DNA of 61,885 bases from Actinomycetes bacterium (GTDB lineage Bacteria > Actinomycetota > Acidimicrobiia > Spongiisociales > JAHEDJ01). The stretch is taken from NCBI GenBank assembly GCA_024641245.1, contig JAHEDK010000015.1:1-61885 (forward strand), in the 5' to 3' direction. Positions within the stretch are counted from its first letter, which is position 1; each line of letters begins with the position of its first letter. This document shows positions 7,651-15,919 of the stretch, piece by piece. The position numbers and the translations under genes were made by a program. The notes under the pieces were generated by a model. The model was not told where the DNA came from. It did no database searches and saw only the letters and a program-made list of their open reading frames with translations.

Positions 7651-8265
7651 ATGAATCCCTTCCCTCGCCTTCTCGTCATCTGCACCCTCGTGCTGGGGGC
7701 GGTCCTGGGCGCCTGTGAAGGTGCCGTCATTCCTGCGGTGGGACAACTGGAGGGCGTCGTCTTGCAGACGCCGGCCGCCAAAGCGGTTTTCACCCTCACC
7801 GATACCGGTGGCCGCCCCTACGACTTCTCGCTCGAGACCAAGGGCCGATTGACGTTCCTCTACTTCGGCTACACGAACTGCCCGGATATCTGCCCGGTGC
7901 ATCTCGCGCAACTGGCAGAGGTGTTCGGCCAACTCCCGGAAGTACGTCGAAACTCGACGGTTGTGTTTGTGACCGTCGATCCCGAGCGAGACACTCCAGA
8001 GGTGATCCGATCGTTCCTCGATGCATTCAGTTCCGACTTCGTAGGGTTGAGCGGCTCCCCGGAAGAAATCGAGGCCGCTCAGAGAGCTGCGGGAGTTCCC
8101 CCGGCGGTGAAGGAGGGCGGCGGAGAAAAGTACACGATCGGCCACGCTGGACAGGTGCTGGTCTATGCCCCGGATGGACTCGGGTACAGCGTCTACCCGT
8201 TCGGAACGAGACAAAGTGACTGGATCCATGACCTGCCGATTTTGCTGGAGCGGGTGGAATCGTGA
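7651..8265 (+). CDS. Sco1/SenC/PrrC copper chaperone lipoprotein
   Basis: 204 aa. The lipoprotein signal ends VLGAC with the lipid Cys at residue 22. The thioredoxin-like fold carries the Sco copper ligands CPDIC (Cys 77 and 81), and the third ligand His lies in YTIGHAGQ. Sco proteins deliver copper to the CuA site of cytochrome oxidase subunit II outside the membrane. It is the first gene of a four-gene unit; its stop overlaps the next GTG (GTGA), so translation is coupled. Confidence 0.95.
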   Translation: MNPFPRLLVICTLVLGAVLGACEGAVIPAVGQLEGVVLQTPAAKAVFTLTDTGGRPYDFSLETKGRLTFLYFGYTNCPDICPVHLAQLAEVFGQLPEVRRNSTVVFVTVDPERDTPEVIRSFLDAFSSDFVGLSGSPEEIEAAQRAAGVPPAVKEGGGEKYTIGHAGQVLVYAPDGLGYSVYPFGTRQSDWIHDLPILLERVES

Positions 8266-8687
8266 GGAGAATTACGATATGGGCCTTCGTCACCTCCGTG
8301 GCGGTCGCATGCACAGCATCTGCCGGAATCCAGGTCAGTAATGCGGTGATCGCAGAGCCGGCAGGGGCCAACACCGCCCTCTACTTCGAGATTGAGAACA
8401 CCCGGAACGAACCCGATCGTCTCATCGGAGCCCGAACCGAAGTCGCCACTGCCGAAGTGCACCGAAGCTTCTCCGAAGGTGGGCAGATGCACATGGAGCA
8501 CGTCGCTTCGGTGGAGGTCGGTGGGGGAGAAGTGGTTGTTTTCGAGCCGGGAGGGTTGCATGTGATGCTCTTCGATGTCGACCGGTTGCAGCCGGATCAG
8601 GTCGTGGTGGTCCTCCTGGAGTTCGAGATTGCCGGTGATGTCGAAGTGGAGGCGGCGGTCAAGCCGTACGCAGCGATCGTTCCGTGA
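8262..8687 (+). CDS. PCu(A)C-type periplasmic copper chaperone
   Basis: 141 aa from a GTG overlapping the Sco1 stop. An N-terminal signal segment ends near TASA. The copper-binding pattern of the PCuAC (DUF461) family is present: VHRSF, then MHMEH, then GGLHVMLF. The family binds Cu(I) through Met and His residues and passes it to Sco1/CuA. The order Sco1-PCuAC fits a CuA-loading pair. The stop overlaps the next GTG by the GTGA pattern. Confidence 0.9.
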   Translation: MRRITIWAFVTSVAVACTASAGIQVSNAVIAEPAGANTALYFEIENTRNEPDRLIGARTEVATAEVHRSFSEGGQMHMEHVASVEVGGGEVVVFEPGGLHVMLFDVDRLQPDQVVVVLLEFEIAGDVEVEAAVKPYAAIVP

Positions 8688-9037
8688 GGCGAGGTGCGGC
8701 GCTGCTGTTGTCGGGTGCGATCGGTATGACCGGCTGCGCGCAGAGTGCAGGCTGGTCGGAGGATGCCGTGCGCGGTGAAGCTCTGGTGCAGGATCTTGGC
8801 TGCTTGGCATGTCACGGACCCGAGCATGGCCTTGGTCCGACCTGGTCCGGAGCCTGGGGTATGCCGCGCAGACTCGCCGATGGATCTACCGTGGTGTTTG
8901 ATGCCGCCTACGTTCGCACTTCAGTGCTGGAGCCCGGAGCTCAAGTGGTGACGGGCTTTGACCCGGTCATGCCATCGTTCTCGTTGACCGAGGACGACCT
9001 CGCCGCGATCGTGGCTTACCTGCAGGAGTCCGGATGA
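8684..9037 (+). CDS. small class I cytochrome c lipoprotein
   Basis: 117 aa. The start GTG overlaps the previous stop. The N-terminus MRRGAALLLSGAIGMTGC has a lipobox, so the protein is probably membrane-anchored by lipid. The heme motif CLACH is present, and the distal Met ligand is likely in DPVMPSFSLTEDD, followed by the typical LAAIVAYLQ helix. It resembles the cytochrome c domain at the end of caa3 oxidase subunit II but stands alone. It probably carries electrons to the oxidase whose assembly factors surround it. Confidence 0.92.
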   Translation: MRRGAALLLSGAIGMTGCAQSAGWSEDAVRGEALVQDLGCLACHGPEHGLGPTWSGAWGMPRRLADGSTVVFDAAYVRTSVLEPGAQVVTGFDPVMPSFSLTEDDLAAIVAYLQESG

Positions 9038-9843
9038 ACATTTCGTGGTGGTGCACGGCGCTCTCCGAACCGTGGTCGTGGACGTTCCGGGCCTACCCCG
9101 GTGTCTGGCTCGTGGTTGCTGCGCTCGCCGGTGGATACGCGGTAGCGGTTCGAAGTAACCGCGACGTCGAGGGGCTGTCCCTGCGGGAGACCGGATTCTT
9201 CATTGCAGGGCTACTCGTGTTCTGGGTGGCTTCAGATTGGCCGCTCGGGACGCTCGGGGCCGGGTATCTCGCCAGCGCCCACATGGTGCAGTATGTGCTG
9301 TACGTGCTGGTTGCTGCACCGCTCCTCTGGCTGGGCACGCCTGAATGGCTTGCACGCCGGGTTCTGGCCTCCACCGGTGTCTATCGGGCCGGACGATCGT
9401 TGCGACGGTTCCCTCTCTTGATGGGTGCAATCTTCAACGTCACCTTGATACTGAGCCATACGCCCATAGCAGTAGACACACTGCGTCCTACGCAATTTGG
9501 GTCCTTCGCGATGGACGCGCTGTGGTTGTTGTCCGGCCTCGCCCTATGGGCGCCAATCGTCGGCTCGATTACAGAGTTCACTCAACGGTCCTATCCGGCG
9601 CGCATGCTGTATCTCTTCTTCACGACCGGAGTCGTCACGATTCTTCCGGCCAGCTTCCTCACATTTGCGAGCCTTCCGCTCTATCGAACATACGAGCTGG
9701 CGCCCCGGGTATTCGGGTTGACTGCCATCAATGATCAACAGATCGCCGGCCTTATCATGAAACTGAGCGCGGTTCCGATCATCTGGCCGGTACTGGCGGG
9801 AATGATGTATCGCTGGGCGACGTCCGAGCGTGCTTCCGCGTAG
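9034..9843 (+). CDS. ctaG: CtaG-type cytochrome c oxidase assembly membrane protein
   Basis: 269 aa with about seven TM helices, matching the caa3_CtaG family. Conserved features include SAHMVQYVLYVLVAAPLLWLG and the His-containing helix LILSHTP, candidate metal ligands. These proteins are needed for assembly or CuB loading of caa3-type oxidase in Gram-positive bacteria. The ATG overlaps the cytochrome c stop (ATGA) and it closes the operon. No oxidase structural subunits are within the window. Confidence 0.93.
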   Translation: MNISWWCTALSEPWSWTFRAYPGVWLVVAALAGGYAVAVRSNRDVEGLSLRETGFFIAGLLVFWVASDWPLGTLGAGYLASAHMVQYVLYVLVAAPLLWLGTPEWLARRVLASTGVYRAGRSLRRFPLLMGAIFNVTLILSHTPIAVDTLRPTQFGSFAMDALWLLSGLALWAPIVGSITEFTQRSYPARMLYLFFTTGVVTILPASFLTFASLPLYRTYELAPRVFGLTAINDQQIAGLIMKLSAVPIIWPVLAGMMYRWATSERASA

Positions 9844-9938
9844 AGCTCCAGGTTCCGAGATCCGCGCTGAAGAGACCATGGCGGGAAAGTCCCGGTGCTG
9901 GATTTGACCGACTGTACACACTAGTTTTCATCACTGTT

Positions 9939-10298
9939 ATGAAACGAAGGGGCCCGTTGGTTTGTCGGTGGTGCGGGGAGGAGTTTCTCGCCACGCCCGG
10001 ACCGGGTCGTCCGAAGCAGTATTGCCGGGCCAGCCACCGCCAGCGGGCCTACGAGGCGCGCCGGCTGGGCGAGAGCCGCCAATTGCTGCCGGACGAGGTG
10101 ATCGTGTCTCGCCGTGCATGGGATGCCCTGCGCGATGCGCTGTACCGCCTCGAGTCCGCCGCAGAGGACGTCGCGATCGACCTCGAAACCGGCGCGCCCA
10201 CCAAAACGGATTATGTCAACGCACTGGCGCACCTCAGCGAAGCGGTACGACAACTTCAGGACGTTTCGGTCGAACCCGTCGCCCTGGGTAGTACCTGA
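9939..10298 (+). CDS. small zinc-ribbon protein, unknown
   Basis: 119 aa. The N-terminal 45 residues form a compact Cys cluster: CRWCGEEF, then GRPKQYC, followed by the basic helix RQRAYEARR. This is a knuckle common in actinobacterial nucleic-acid-associated proteins (CxxC ... GRPxxYC pattern). The third and fourth ligands may include His 33 (ASHRQ). The rest is helical and acidic. It lies alone, between ctaG and the palindrome/dif region, and its stop overlaps the first palindrome. DNA binding is plausible, but I cannot name a function. Confidence 0.75.
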   Translation: MKRRGPLVCRWCGEEFLATPGPGRPKQYCRASHRQRAYEARRLGESRQLLPDEVIVSRRAWDALRDALYRLESAAEDVAIDLETGAPTKTDYVNALAHLSEAVRQLQDVSVEPVALGST

Positions 10299-10337
10299 CG
10301 GTGAGGTTTGCGTCACAGTGACGTAAACCTCACCGTC
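10297..10337. repeat. 41-nt near-perfect inverted repeat (palindrome 1)
   Basis: Arms of 20 nt (10297-10316 and 10318-10337) pair with one mismatch around a single central base. The inner part reads TTGCGTCAC-A-GTGACGTAA. It begins at the stop codon of the preceding gene, so it may also act as a terminator, although no T-run follows. The same inner core recurs at 10431. Confidence 0.85.
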
Positions 10338-10654
10338 TCCTCCATAGGGGAGAGAGACGCGCTGGGCCGGGATCTCGAGATCTCCCGACGGCGAACTGTC
10401 GCAATCGGCGCCGCCTACCGTCGTCGAGCGTTGCGTCACTGTGACGCAAGGGCGACTAGCGATGGGGTCCAAGGCGGCCGGAGTGGGTGCCGGCAACCGG
10501 GTGCCGTGCCCTCGAGAACGGCTCGTTCGCGTTTGACTAAATGGTCGCTGAGCCGCGACGGACGCAGCCCGGAGACTTAGGTTCTCACCGGCGTCCTGAT
10601 CGAGCGGGGCAGTTCGTGGCCTGGTCTTCAACGTGAGACCGGATTCGCCCAGCA
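10299..10654. other. gene-free spacer between zinc-ribbon gene and dif-like site
   Basis: Short frames exist on both strands but none has coding character, and several are created by the palindromes. Apart from the two inverted repeats at 10297-10337 and 10431-10449 I see nothing in it. Confidence 0.6.
10431..10449. repeat. 19-bp perfect palindrome (palindrome 2)
   Basis: TTGCGTCAC-T-GTGACGCAA is a perfect inverted repeat with one central base. It shares its core with palindrome 1, 94 nt to the left. Two copies of the same dyad in a gene-free stretch suggest binding sites for a dimeric protein. Confidence 0.8.
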
Positions 10655-10682
10655 AGCGCCCATAATCATCGTTATGTTAAGT
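10655..10682 (+). other. dif-like XerC/XerD recombination site
   Basis: 28 bp with dif architecture: an 11-bp XerC-type arm AGCGCCCATAA, a 6-bp centre TCATCG and an 11-bp XerD arm TTATGTTAAGT. The E. coli dif arms are GGTGCGCATAA and TTATGTTAAAT, so the XerD arm differs at one position and the inner half of the XerC arm is identical. Genes on both sides mostly point toward it. It is probably the chromosome dimer-resolution site at the replication terminus. An Xer-using mobile element is the alternative. Confidence 0.75.
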
Positions 10683-10777
10683 AATCTAGATCGACCATGA
10701 CCTACTCACCTGAGCACTCGATCGTATCCTCTCCGGCTTTGCGGTTCCCCGACCAGGCGTAACGACGCTTTCGCCGC
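10683..10777. other. short spacer after dif-like site
   Basis: Downstream of the ABC-F gene in its direction of transcription. No gene or clear hairpin terminator is visible. Confidence 0.5.
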
Positions 10778-12520
10778 TTACTCCTGAGCGAGCCGGTCAG
10801 CCATTTCGCTCAGTTCCAACCACCGCGTTTCTGCCCGGTCGACGGCTTCAAGCACGGCAGCAAGCCGGTGTGATAGGCCGGCGACCCGTTCGTGATCTCC
10901 GACCGCATCATCCAGCGCGGCGGTCAACTCGTCCCGCTGGTTTTCGAGGGTCGGAATCGTCATCGTGAGCTGAGTGAGTTCCCTCTGGTCTCGATACGAG
11001 AGTTTTCGTGACTGCTGCGGCCTTCGGTTGGTGGAAGTGCGCGCCTGTGTAGCTTCCGACCGCCGCGCCATCGTCTCTTCACGATAGGCGACCCATCCTC
11101 CCGGGTGGTGGAGAACCGATCCATCGGTCTCGATCGAGAAGATGTTCGTGCACGTTCTCTCCAGGAAATAGCGGTCGTGGCTTGCCACCACGAGTGCCCC
11201 GTTCCAATCGTCGAGGTACTCCTCGAGAATCGTGAGCGTTTCAATGTCGAGGTCGTTGGTCGGTTCGTCGAGCAGCAACAGGTTCGGTGCCTCCATCAAG
11301 CTCAGCAAGAGCTCCAGCCTGCGTCGCTCTCCGCCGGAGAGATCGCCTACCTCTGACTGTTGTTGGTCTCTCGTGAACTGGAACCGTTCGAGCAGCTGCG
11401 CCCCCGATACCCGGATACCGCTCTCGAGGAGCACCTCGTCGAGATGCTCGCGAACGGCGGCGTGGAGTCGCATCTGGGGTGGAATGGGACGGGGGTCCTG
11501 ACCGTACCAACCCGGGTGAACTGTTGAACCCATCGTCACCGTTCCCTCATCGGGTTCGATGAGACCGGCGATGAGACCGAGGAGGGTGGTCTTGCCTGCC
11601 GCATTTGGGCCGACAATGCCCACTCGAGCGTCCGCCTGAAGCTTGAACTCAACGTGCCGGAGCACCCACACGCCGCCGTACAGTTTGCCGACATTGTGGA
11701 GGCCAACGACCTTCGAACCGATGCGACGAGCAGGAAGCTCGATGGTGAGTTCCCTGCCCGCCCGTTCTGTTTGTCGCGCCATCAGATCCTGCGCCCGGCT
11801 CACCCGGGCCCGTGATTTGGTTGTACGCGCCTTTGGTGATCGTCGCAGCCAGGCCAGTTCGGTCTTGATCCGCTGCTGAAGGCGATGTTCTGCCGTCGCT
11901 TCCAAAACCCGGCGCGTCGCGGACGCCTCGAGATAGTCTTCATACGTACCCTGGTGTGAGTACAGACTTCGATCGTGAACTTCGATCACCCGGGTCGCGA
12001 CACGGTCCAGCAGGAAGCGGTCGTGAGTCACCAGCAGCAGCGCCTCACTGCGGTCACGCAGGTGTTCCTCCAACCAGTCGATCAGGTCGACGTCGAGATG
12101 GTTGGTCGGCTCGTCGAGAATGAGAAGATCGCACTCAGCGCTGAGCGCCATCGCCAGGGCGAGACGTTTGCGCTGTCCACCGGAGAGCGTGGAGCAGAGG
12201 GCGTCGAAGTCGGTCAGCCCGAATCGATCCGCCATGGCAATCGCCGCTCGTTCTGCTCCTACGATGTCGCCGACGGAGGCTTCTACCGGGTAGACCGGGT
12301 TCTGATCCAGGCGGGCGATTTGCAACCCGCGGGCCCGGACAATCGAACCGTCATCGGCTTGCTCGGTCCCTGCGATGATCGCCAGCAGCGTAGTCTTACC
12401 CGAACCGTTGCGGCCGATCACTCCGATGTGATCACCTGCTGAAACCCCCATCGAAACGCCCTCCAACACCGGGTGCTCCGGATAGGAAATGGATATACCT
12501 TCAAGGCTCAGCAGATGCAT
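10778..12520 (-). CDS. uup: ABC-F family ATPase, Uup-like
   Basis: 580 aa with two ABC ATPase domains and no membrane segment. Domain 1 has Walker A GRNGSGKTT, signature LSGGQRKRL and LILDEPTNHLD. Domain 2 has GPNAAGKTT, LSGGERRRL and LLLDEPTNDLD. The linker region around residues 200-250 is basic. The C-terminal ~70 residues are a predicted coiled coil (LENQRDELTAALDDAVGD), the DNA/ribosome-contacting tail of Uup. ABC-F proteins act on the ribosome or, for Uup, also in replication-linked processes. An antibiotic-resistance ABC-F cannot be fully excluded. It is a single gene, reading toward the dif-like site. Confidence 0.92.
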   Translation of the reverse strand: MHLLSLEGISISYPEHPVLEGVSMGVSAGDHIGVIGRNGSGKTTLLAIIAGTEQADDGSIVRARGLQIARLDQNPVYPVEASVGDIVGAERAAIAMADRFGLTDFDALCSTLSGGQRKRLALAMALSAECDLLILDEPTNHLDVDLIDWLEEHLRDRSEALLLVTHDRFLLDRVATRVIEVHDRSLYSHQGTYEDYLEASATRRVLEATAEHRLQQRIKTELAWLRRSPKARTTKSRARVSRAQDLMARQTERAGRELTIELPARRIGSKVVGLHNVGKLYGGVWVLRHVEFKLQADARVGIVGPNAAGKTTLLGLIAGLIEPDEGTVTMGSTVHPGWYGQDPRPIPPQMRLHAAVREHLDEVLLESGIRVSGAQLLERFQFTRDQQQSEVGDLSGGERRRLELLLSLMEAPNLLLLDEPTNDLDIETLTILEEYLDDWNGALVVASHDRYFLERTCTNIFSIETDGSVLHHPGGWVAYREETMARRSEATQARTSTNRRPQQSRKLSYRDQRELTQLTMTIPTLENQRDELTAALDDAVGDHERVAGLSHRLAAVLEAVDRAETRWLELSEMADRLAQE

Positions 12521-12554
12521 GCGAGGAGGCTAGGCGACTGGGAATGAGCCGAAG

Positions 12555-12571
12555 CCACCGGAACCCGGTGG
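12555..12571 (-). terminator. hairpin after sugar transporter operon
   Basis: CCACCGG and CCGGTGG form a perfect 7-bp stem with an AAC loop, about 60 nt downstream of the permease stop on the minus strand and just before the ABC-F gene. It is a plausible operon end. Confidence 0.45.
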
Positions 12572-12631
12572 GGCCACTCCCCTCCCCCACCGTCCGATCC
12601 CCGGGGTTACCGACGGGCCGGGTCCGGTCGG

Positions 12632-13458
12632 CTATTCCTTGAGCGCGCCGGACATCATGCCGCTCAGGAAATAGCGGCCCAGGAACACGTATATCAGCAG
12701 GGTTGGCACTGCGGCGAGGAAAGAGGCGGCCATCTGGACGTTCCAGGCGATGATCTGACTTCCGGCCAGGTTGTTGAGTGCGACCGTTACCGGCCAGTTC
12801 TCTGTGTTCGTCAAAACAACGGCGAAAAGGAAGTCGTTCCAGGCCGATGTGAACTGCCAGATGTAGACGACAACGAAGCTTGGTATGGCGAGAGGAAGCA
12901 TGATCCGGGTGAATGTGCCGAAGATCCCAGCACCATCAATCTTTGCCGCTTCGATCAGCGTCTCGGGAATCGTCGCGAAGTAGTTGCGAAAGATCAGAGT
13001 CGTGATCGGAATGCCGTAGATAACGTGGACCAAAACGAGTCCCCAGGTGCCTCCCGCCAAACCAATCTTCGACATGAAGGTGACCAGCGGAATCAGGACG
13101 GCCTGGTATGGGATGAACATCCCGAACAACAAAACAGGGAACACGATATTGGCTCCCTTGAACTTCCACTTGGCGAGCACGAAACCGTTGACAGAGCCCA
13201 GGACCGAAGAGATTGTGGCCGCCGGGACAACTATCTTGACCGAGTTCCAGAGATTGGGACGCAGAGCCTCCCAGGCGGCCCGGAAGTTGTCGAACGCAAA
13301 ACCGGACGGCAGGTTCCACATCGTGCTGAGGCTGACCTCGTCAAAGCTCTTGAATCCGGTGTTCAACATCACGTAGAGCGGCACCAGATAGAACAGCGCC
13401 ATCATCGTCAGCGGTATGTACACCCAGGCGCGTCGTGAGCCGGGAGCGGAGAGAGTGG

Positions 13459-13462
<4 letters not shown>
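12632..13462 (-). CDS. sugar ABC transporter permease, MalG-type
   Basis: 276 aa from the ATG at 13462 (MTTLSAPGSRRAW), which overlaps the upstream permease stop in an ATGA. A longer upstream frame lies within the preceding gene. Six TM helices are visible. The cytoplasmic coupling motif EAAKIDGAGIFGTFTRIMLP is the standard EAA loop that docks the ATPase. It pairs with the MalF-type permease at 13459-14400 to form the membrane channel. No ATPase gene is nearby, so a shared MsiK/UgpC-type ATPase elsewhere is expected. Confidence 0.93.
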
Positions 13463-14400
<938 letters not shown>

Positions 14401-14421
14401 TCAATGCTCCCGGGTTGGCAA

Positions 14422-14457
14422 ACGGTCGGTTCCCCCACGAGCGGGGGAACCGACCGT
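14422..14457 (-). terminator. intra-operon hairpin between binding-protein and permease genes
   Basis: ACGGTCGGTTCCCCC and GGGGGAACCGACCGT form a perfect 15-bp stem with a 6-nt loop. It lies 20 nt after the binding-protein stop and 21 nt before the permease start. It probably causes partial termination or protects the upstream mRNA, giving more binding protein than permease. Confidence 0.75.
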
Positions 14458-14477
14458 CAATGGTCGTGACTATGAAC

Positions 14478-15779
14478 CTAGCCGGAAGCTGTTTGCGCAG
14501 CGACCAATGCCGTCTGGAAAGCAGCAACGTCGCGGTCGAGCAAGAACAGCCCGAGAGCGCTGTCGATCTCCGACTTCCAGGAGTCATTGGCAACGACACC
14601 GTGGGTCAGGCTTCCGACCACCGTATCGCTCGCCCAGTCATCCATGGCCGATAGCAGGTACTCGCCGTACAGGCTTCGATCTCCATCACTCCGTGCCGGG
14701 ATTGAGCCCTTGACCGGGTTGAAGGCATCTTGTCCTTCGAGCGAACCGGCAACCGTGAGCCAGGCAATAGCGGCATCACGGTGTGGCGCGTTCTTCGCAA
14801 GAACGAAGCTGTCGGACAGGAACTGGAACAGCCCGGCTGTGCCCGGTACCGGCGCCCACCCGAAGTCGACATTCGGCTCCATGCCGAGTTCACGGTAGAA
14901 GCCCTCGGCCCAGTCTCCCATGATGTTGAAGGCTGCGTCGCCGTCCAACACCAGTTGTCCGGCATCCTGCCATGACAGAGCCGAAGCGTCGGAGTTGGTG
15001 TAGCCCAAGACCTTGTCGAATGCTTCGAGAGCTGCGGTTACGTCTGCGCTGTCCCAACTCACGGATCCGTCCCAGAGGCCGTTCCAGCCATCGGCCCCCA
15101 TCGAGGCAAGCATGATGGTTTCCATGAGGTGCATCGAGGTCCATTGCTCACCCATGGCGAGCGGGGCGTCCATGCCGGCTGCCTTGAGAGCATCCAAGGC
15201 TGCGAAGAAATCATCGAGTGTGGCGGGGACATCGATGCCGTTGTCGGCCAGCACCGTCGGGTTGGTCCACAAGACGTTGGCGCGGTGAATGTTGACCGGT
15301 ACCGAGTAGATGTTGCCGCCGTCGCTGATCAGGGGGATCAACGTCTCGGGCATCACGTCCAGCCATCCCTCCTGGTCATACAGGAAGTTGAGCGGCTCGA
15401 TCTGATCGGCTGCCACGTAGGTGCCGATGAGCTCCTGCCCGGCGTGCCCCTGCCAGCTGTCCGGTGGATCGTTCGCCTGAAGTCGCGAAGCGAGAACGGC
15501 CCGCGCATTGGTTCCGGCGCCGCCGGCCACTGCCGAGTTGACGAACGTAATGTCGGGATCGGTGTTGGCGAAGACGGCGATCATGGCGTCGAGACCCGCT
15601 GCCTCACCGCCGCCCGTCCACCAACTGAATACTTCGACTTCGTCCGCACCGCCACTCGACAGTGTTGTCGCCGTCGAATCCCCATCAGTGGTACTAGTGC
15701 TGTCGTCGCCGCATGCTGCCGCCACGAGCGTAAGCGCCAGCAGCACAGCAACGAAGCGAAAAACCTTCTTGGCTGTCAT
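14478..15779 (-). CDS. sugar ABC transporter substrate-binding lipoprotein
   Basis: 433 aa. The lipoprotein signal ends VAAACGDD with Cys at residue ~23, then a Ser/Thr/Asp-rich linker to residue ~45. The mature part is a type-1 extracellular solute-binding fold (SBP_bac_1): VEVFSWWTGGGEAAGLDAM, the hinge YSVPVNIHRANVLW, and C-terminal FNPVKGSIPARSD. It captures the sugar outside the membrane for the MalF/MalG-type permeases. It is the first gene of the transporter operon, behind a promoter with a perfect TTGACA box. The ATG has AAGGGTG 7 nt upstream. Confidence 0.93.
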   Translation of the reverse strand: MTAKKVFRFVAVLLALTLVAAACGDDSTSTTDGDSTATTLSSGGADEVEVFSWWTGGGEAAGLDAMIAVFANTDPDITFVNSAVAGGAGTNARAVLASRLQANDPPDSWQGHAGQELIGTYVAADQIEPLNFLYDQEGWLDVMPETLIPLISDGGNIYSVPVNIHRANVLWTNPTVLADNGIDVPATLDDFFAALDALKAAGMDAPLAMGEQWTSMHLMETIMLASMGADGWNGLWDGSVSWDSADVTAALEAFDKVLGYTNSDASALSWQDAGQLVLDGDAAFNIMGDWAEGFYRELGMEPNVDFGWAPVPGTAGLFQFLSDSFVLAKNAPHRDAAIAWLTVAGSLEGQDAFNPVKGSIPARSDGDRSLYGEYLLSAMDDWASDTVVGSLTHGVVANDSWKSEIDSALGLFLLDRDVAAFQTALVAAQTASG

Positions 15780-15833
15780 TGAGATTCACCCTTCCTGAAA
15801 CCCAATCGGCCCATGGTGAACCGATACACCGGA

Positions 15834-15863
15834 AGACTACGTTTCCTTTCGTTTCGATGTCAA
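15834..15863 (-). promoter_or_regulatory. promoter of sugar transporter operon
   Basis: On the minus strand, -35 TTGACA (15858-15863), an 18-nt spacer and -10 TAGTCT (15834-15839). One GTTTCGAT repeat (15851-15858) overlaps the -35/spacer border, a likely repressor contact. Confidence 0.6.
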
Positions 15864-15881
15864 ATCACCTAGGGTTTCGAT
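15851..15881. promoter_or_regulatory. paired GTTTCGAT repeats, candidate operator for the DeoR-type regulator
   Basis: GTTTCGAT occurs at 15851-15858 and 15874-15881 as a direct repeat 23 bp apart, about two helical turns. The repeats sit within the two divergent promoters of the transporter operon and the regulator. Assignment to the adjacent regulator is inferred from position. Confidence 0.45.
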
Positions 15882-15883
15882 AT

Positions 15884-15912
15884 TTGACAATAAAACGACA
15901 GTCGGCGAAAGT
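15884..15912 (+). promoter_or_regulatory. promoter of deoR-galT-galK
   Basis: -35 TTGACA (15884-15889), a 17-nt spacer and a weak -10 GAAAGT (15907-15912). The start would fall about 7 nt later, at or next to the ATG at 15920, so the mRNA may be leaderless. No Shine-Dalgarno sequence is evident before this ATG. Confidence 0.45.
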
Positions 15913-15919
15913 TGACCCG

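Noticed and set aside
10297-10449. Palindromes as a CRISPR array
   Set aside because: Only two unequal copies, no regular spacers and no cas genes.
9921-10655. Minus-strand open frame of 244 codons
   Set aside because: It is antisense to the zinc-ribbon gene and gets its VTVTQ repeats from the two palindromes. No domain or start signal.
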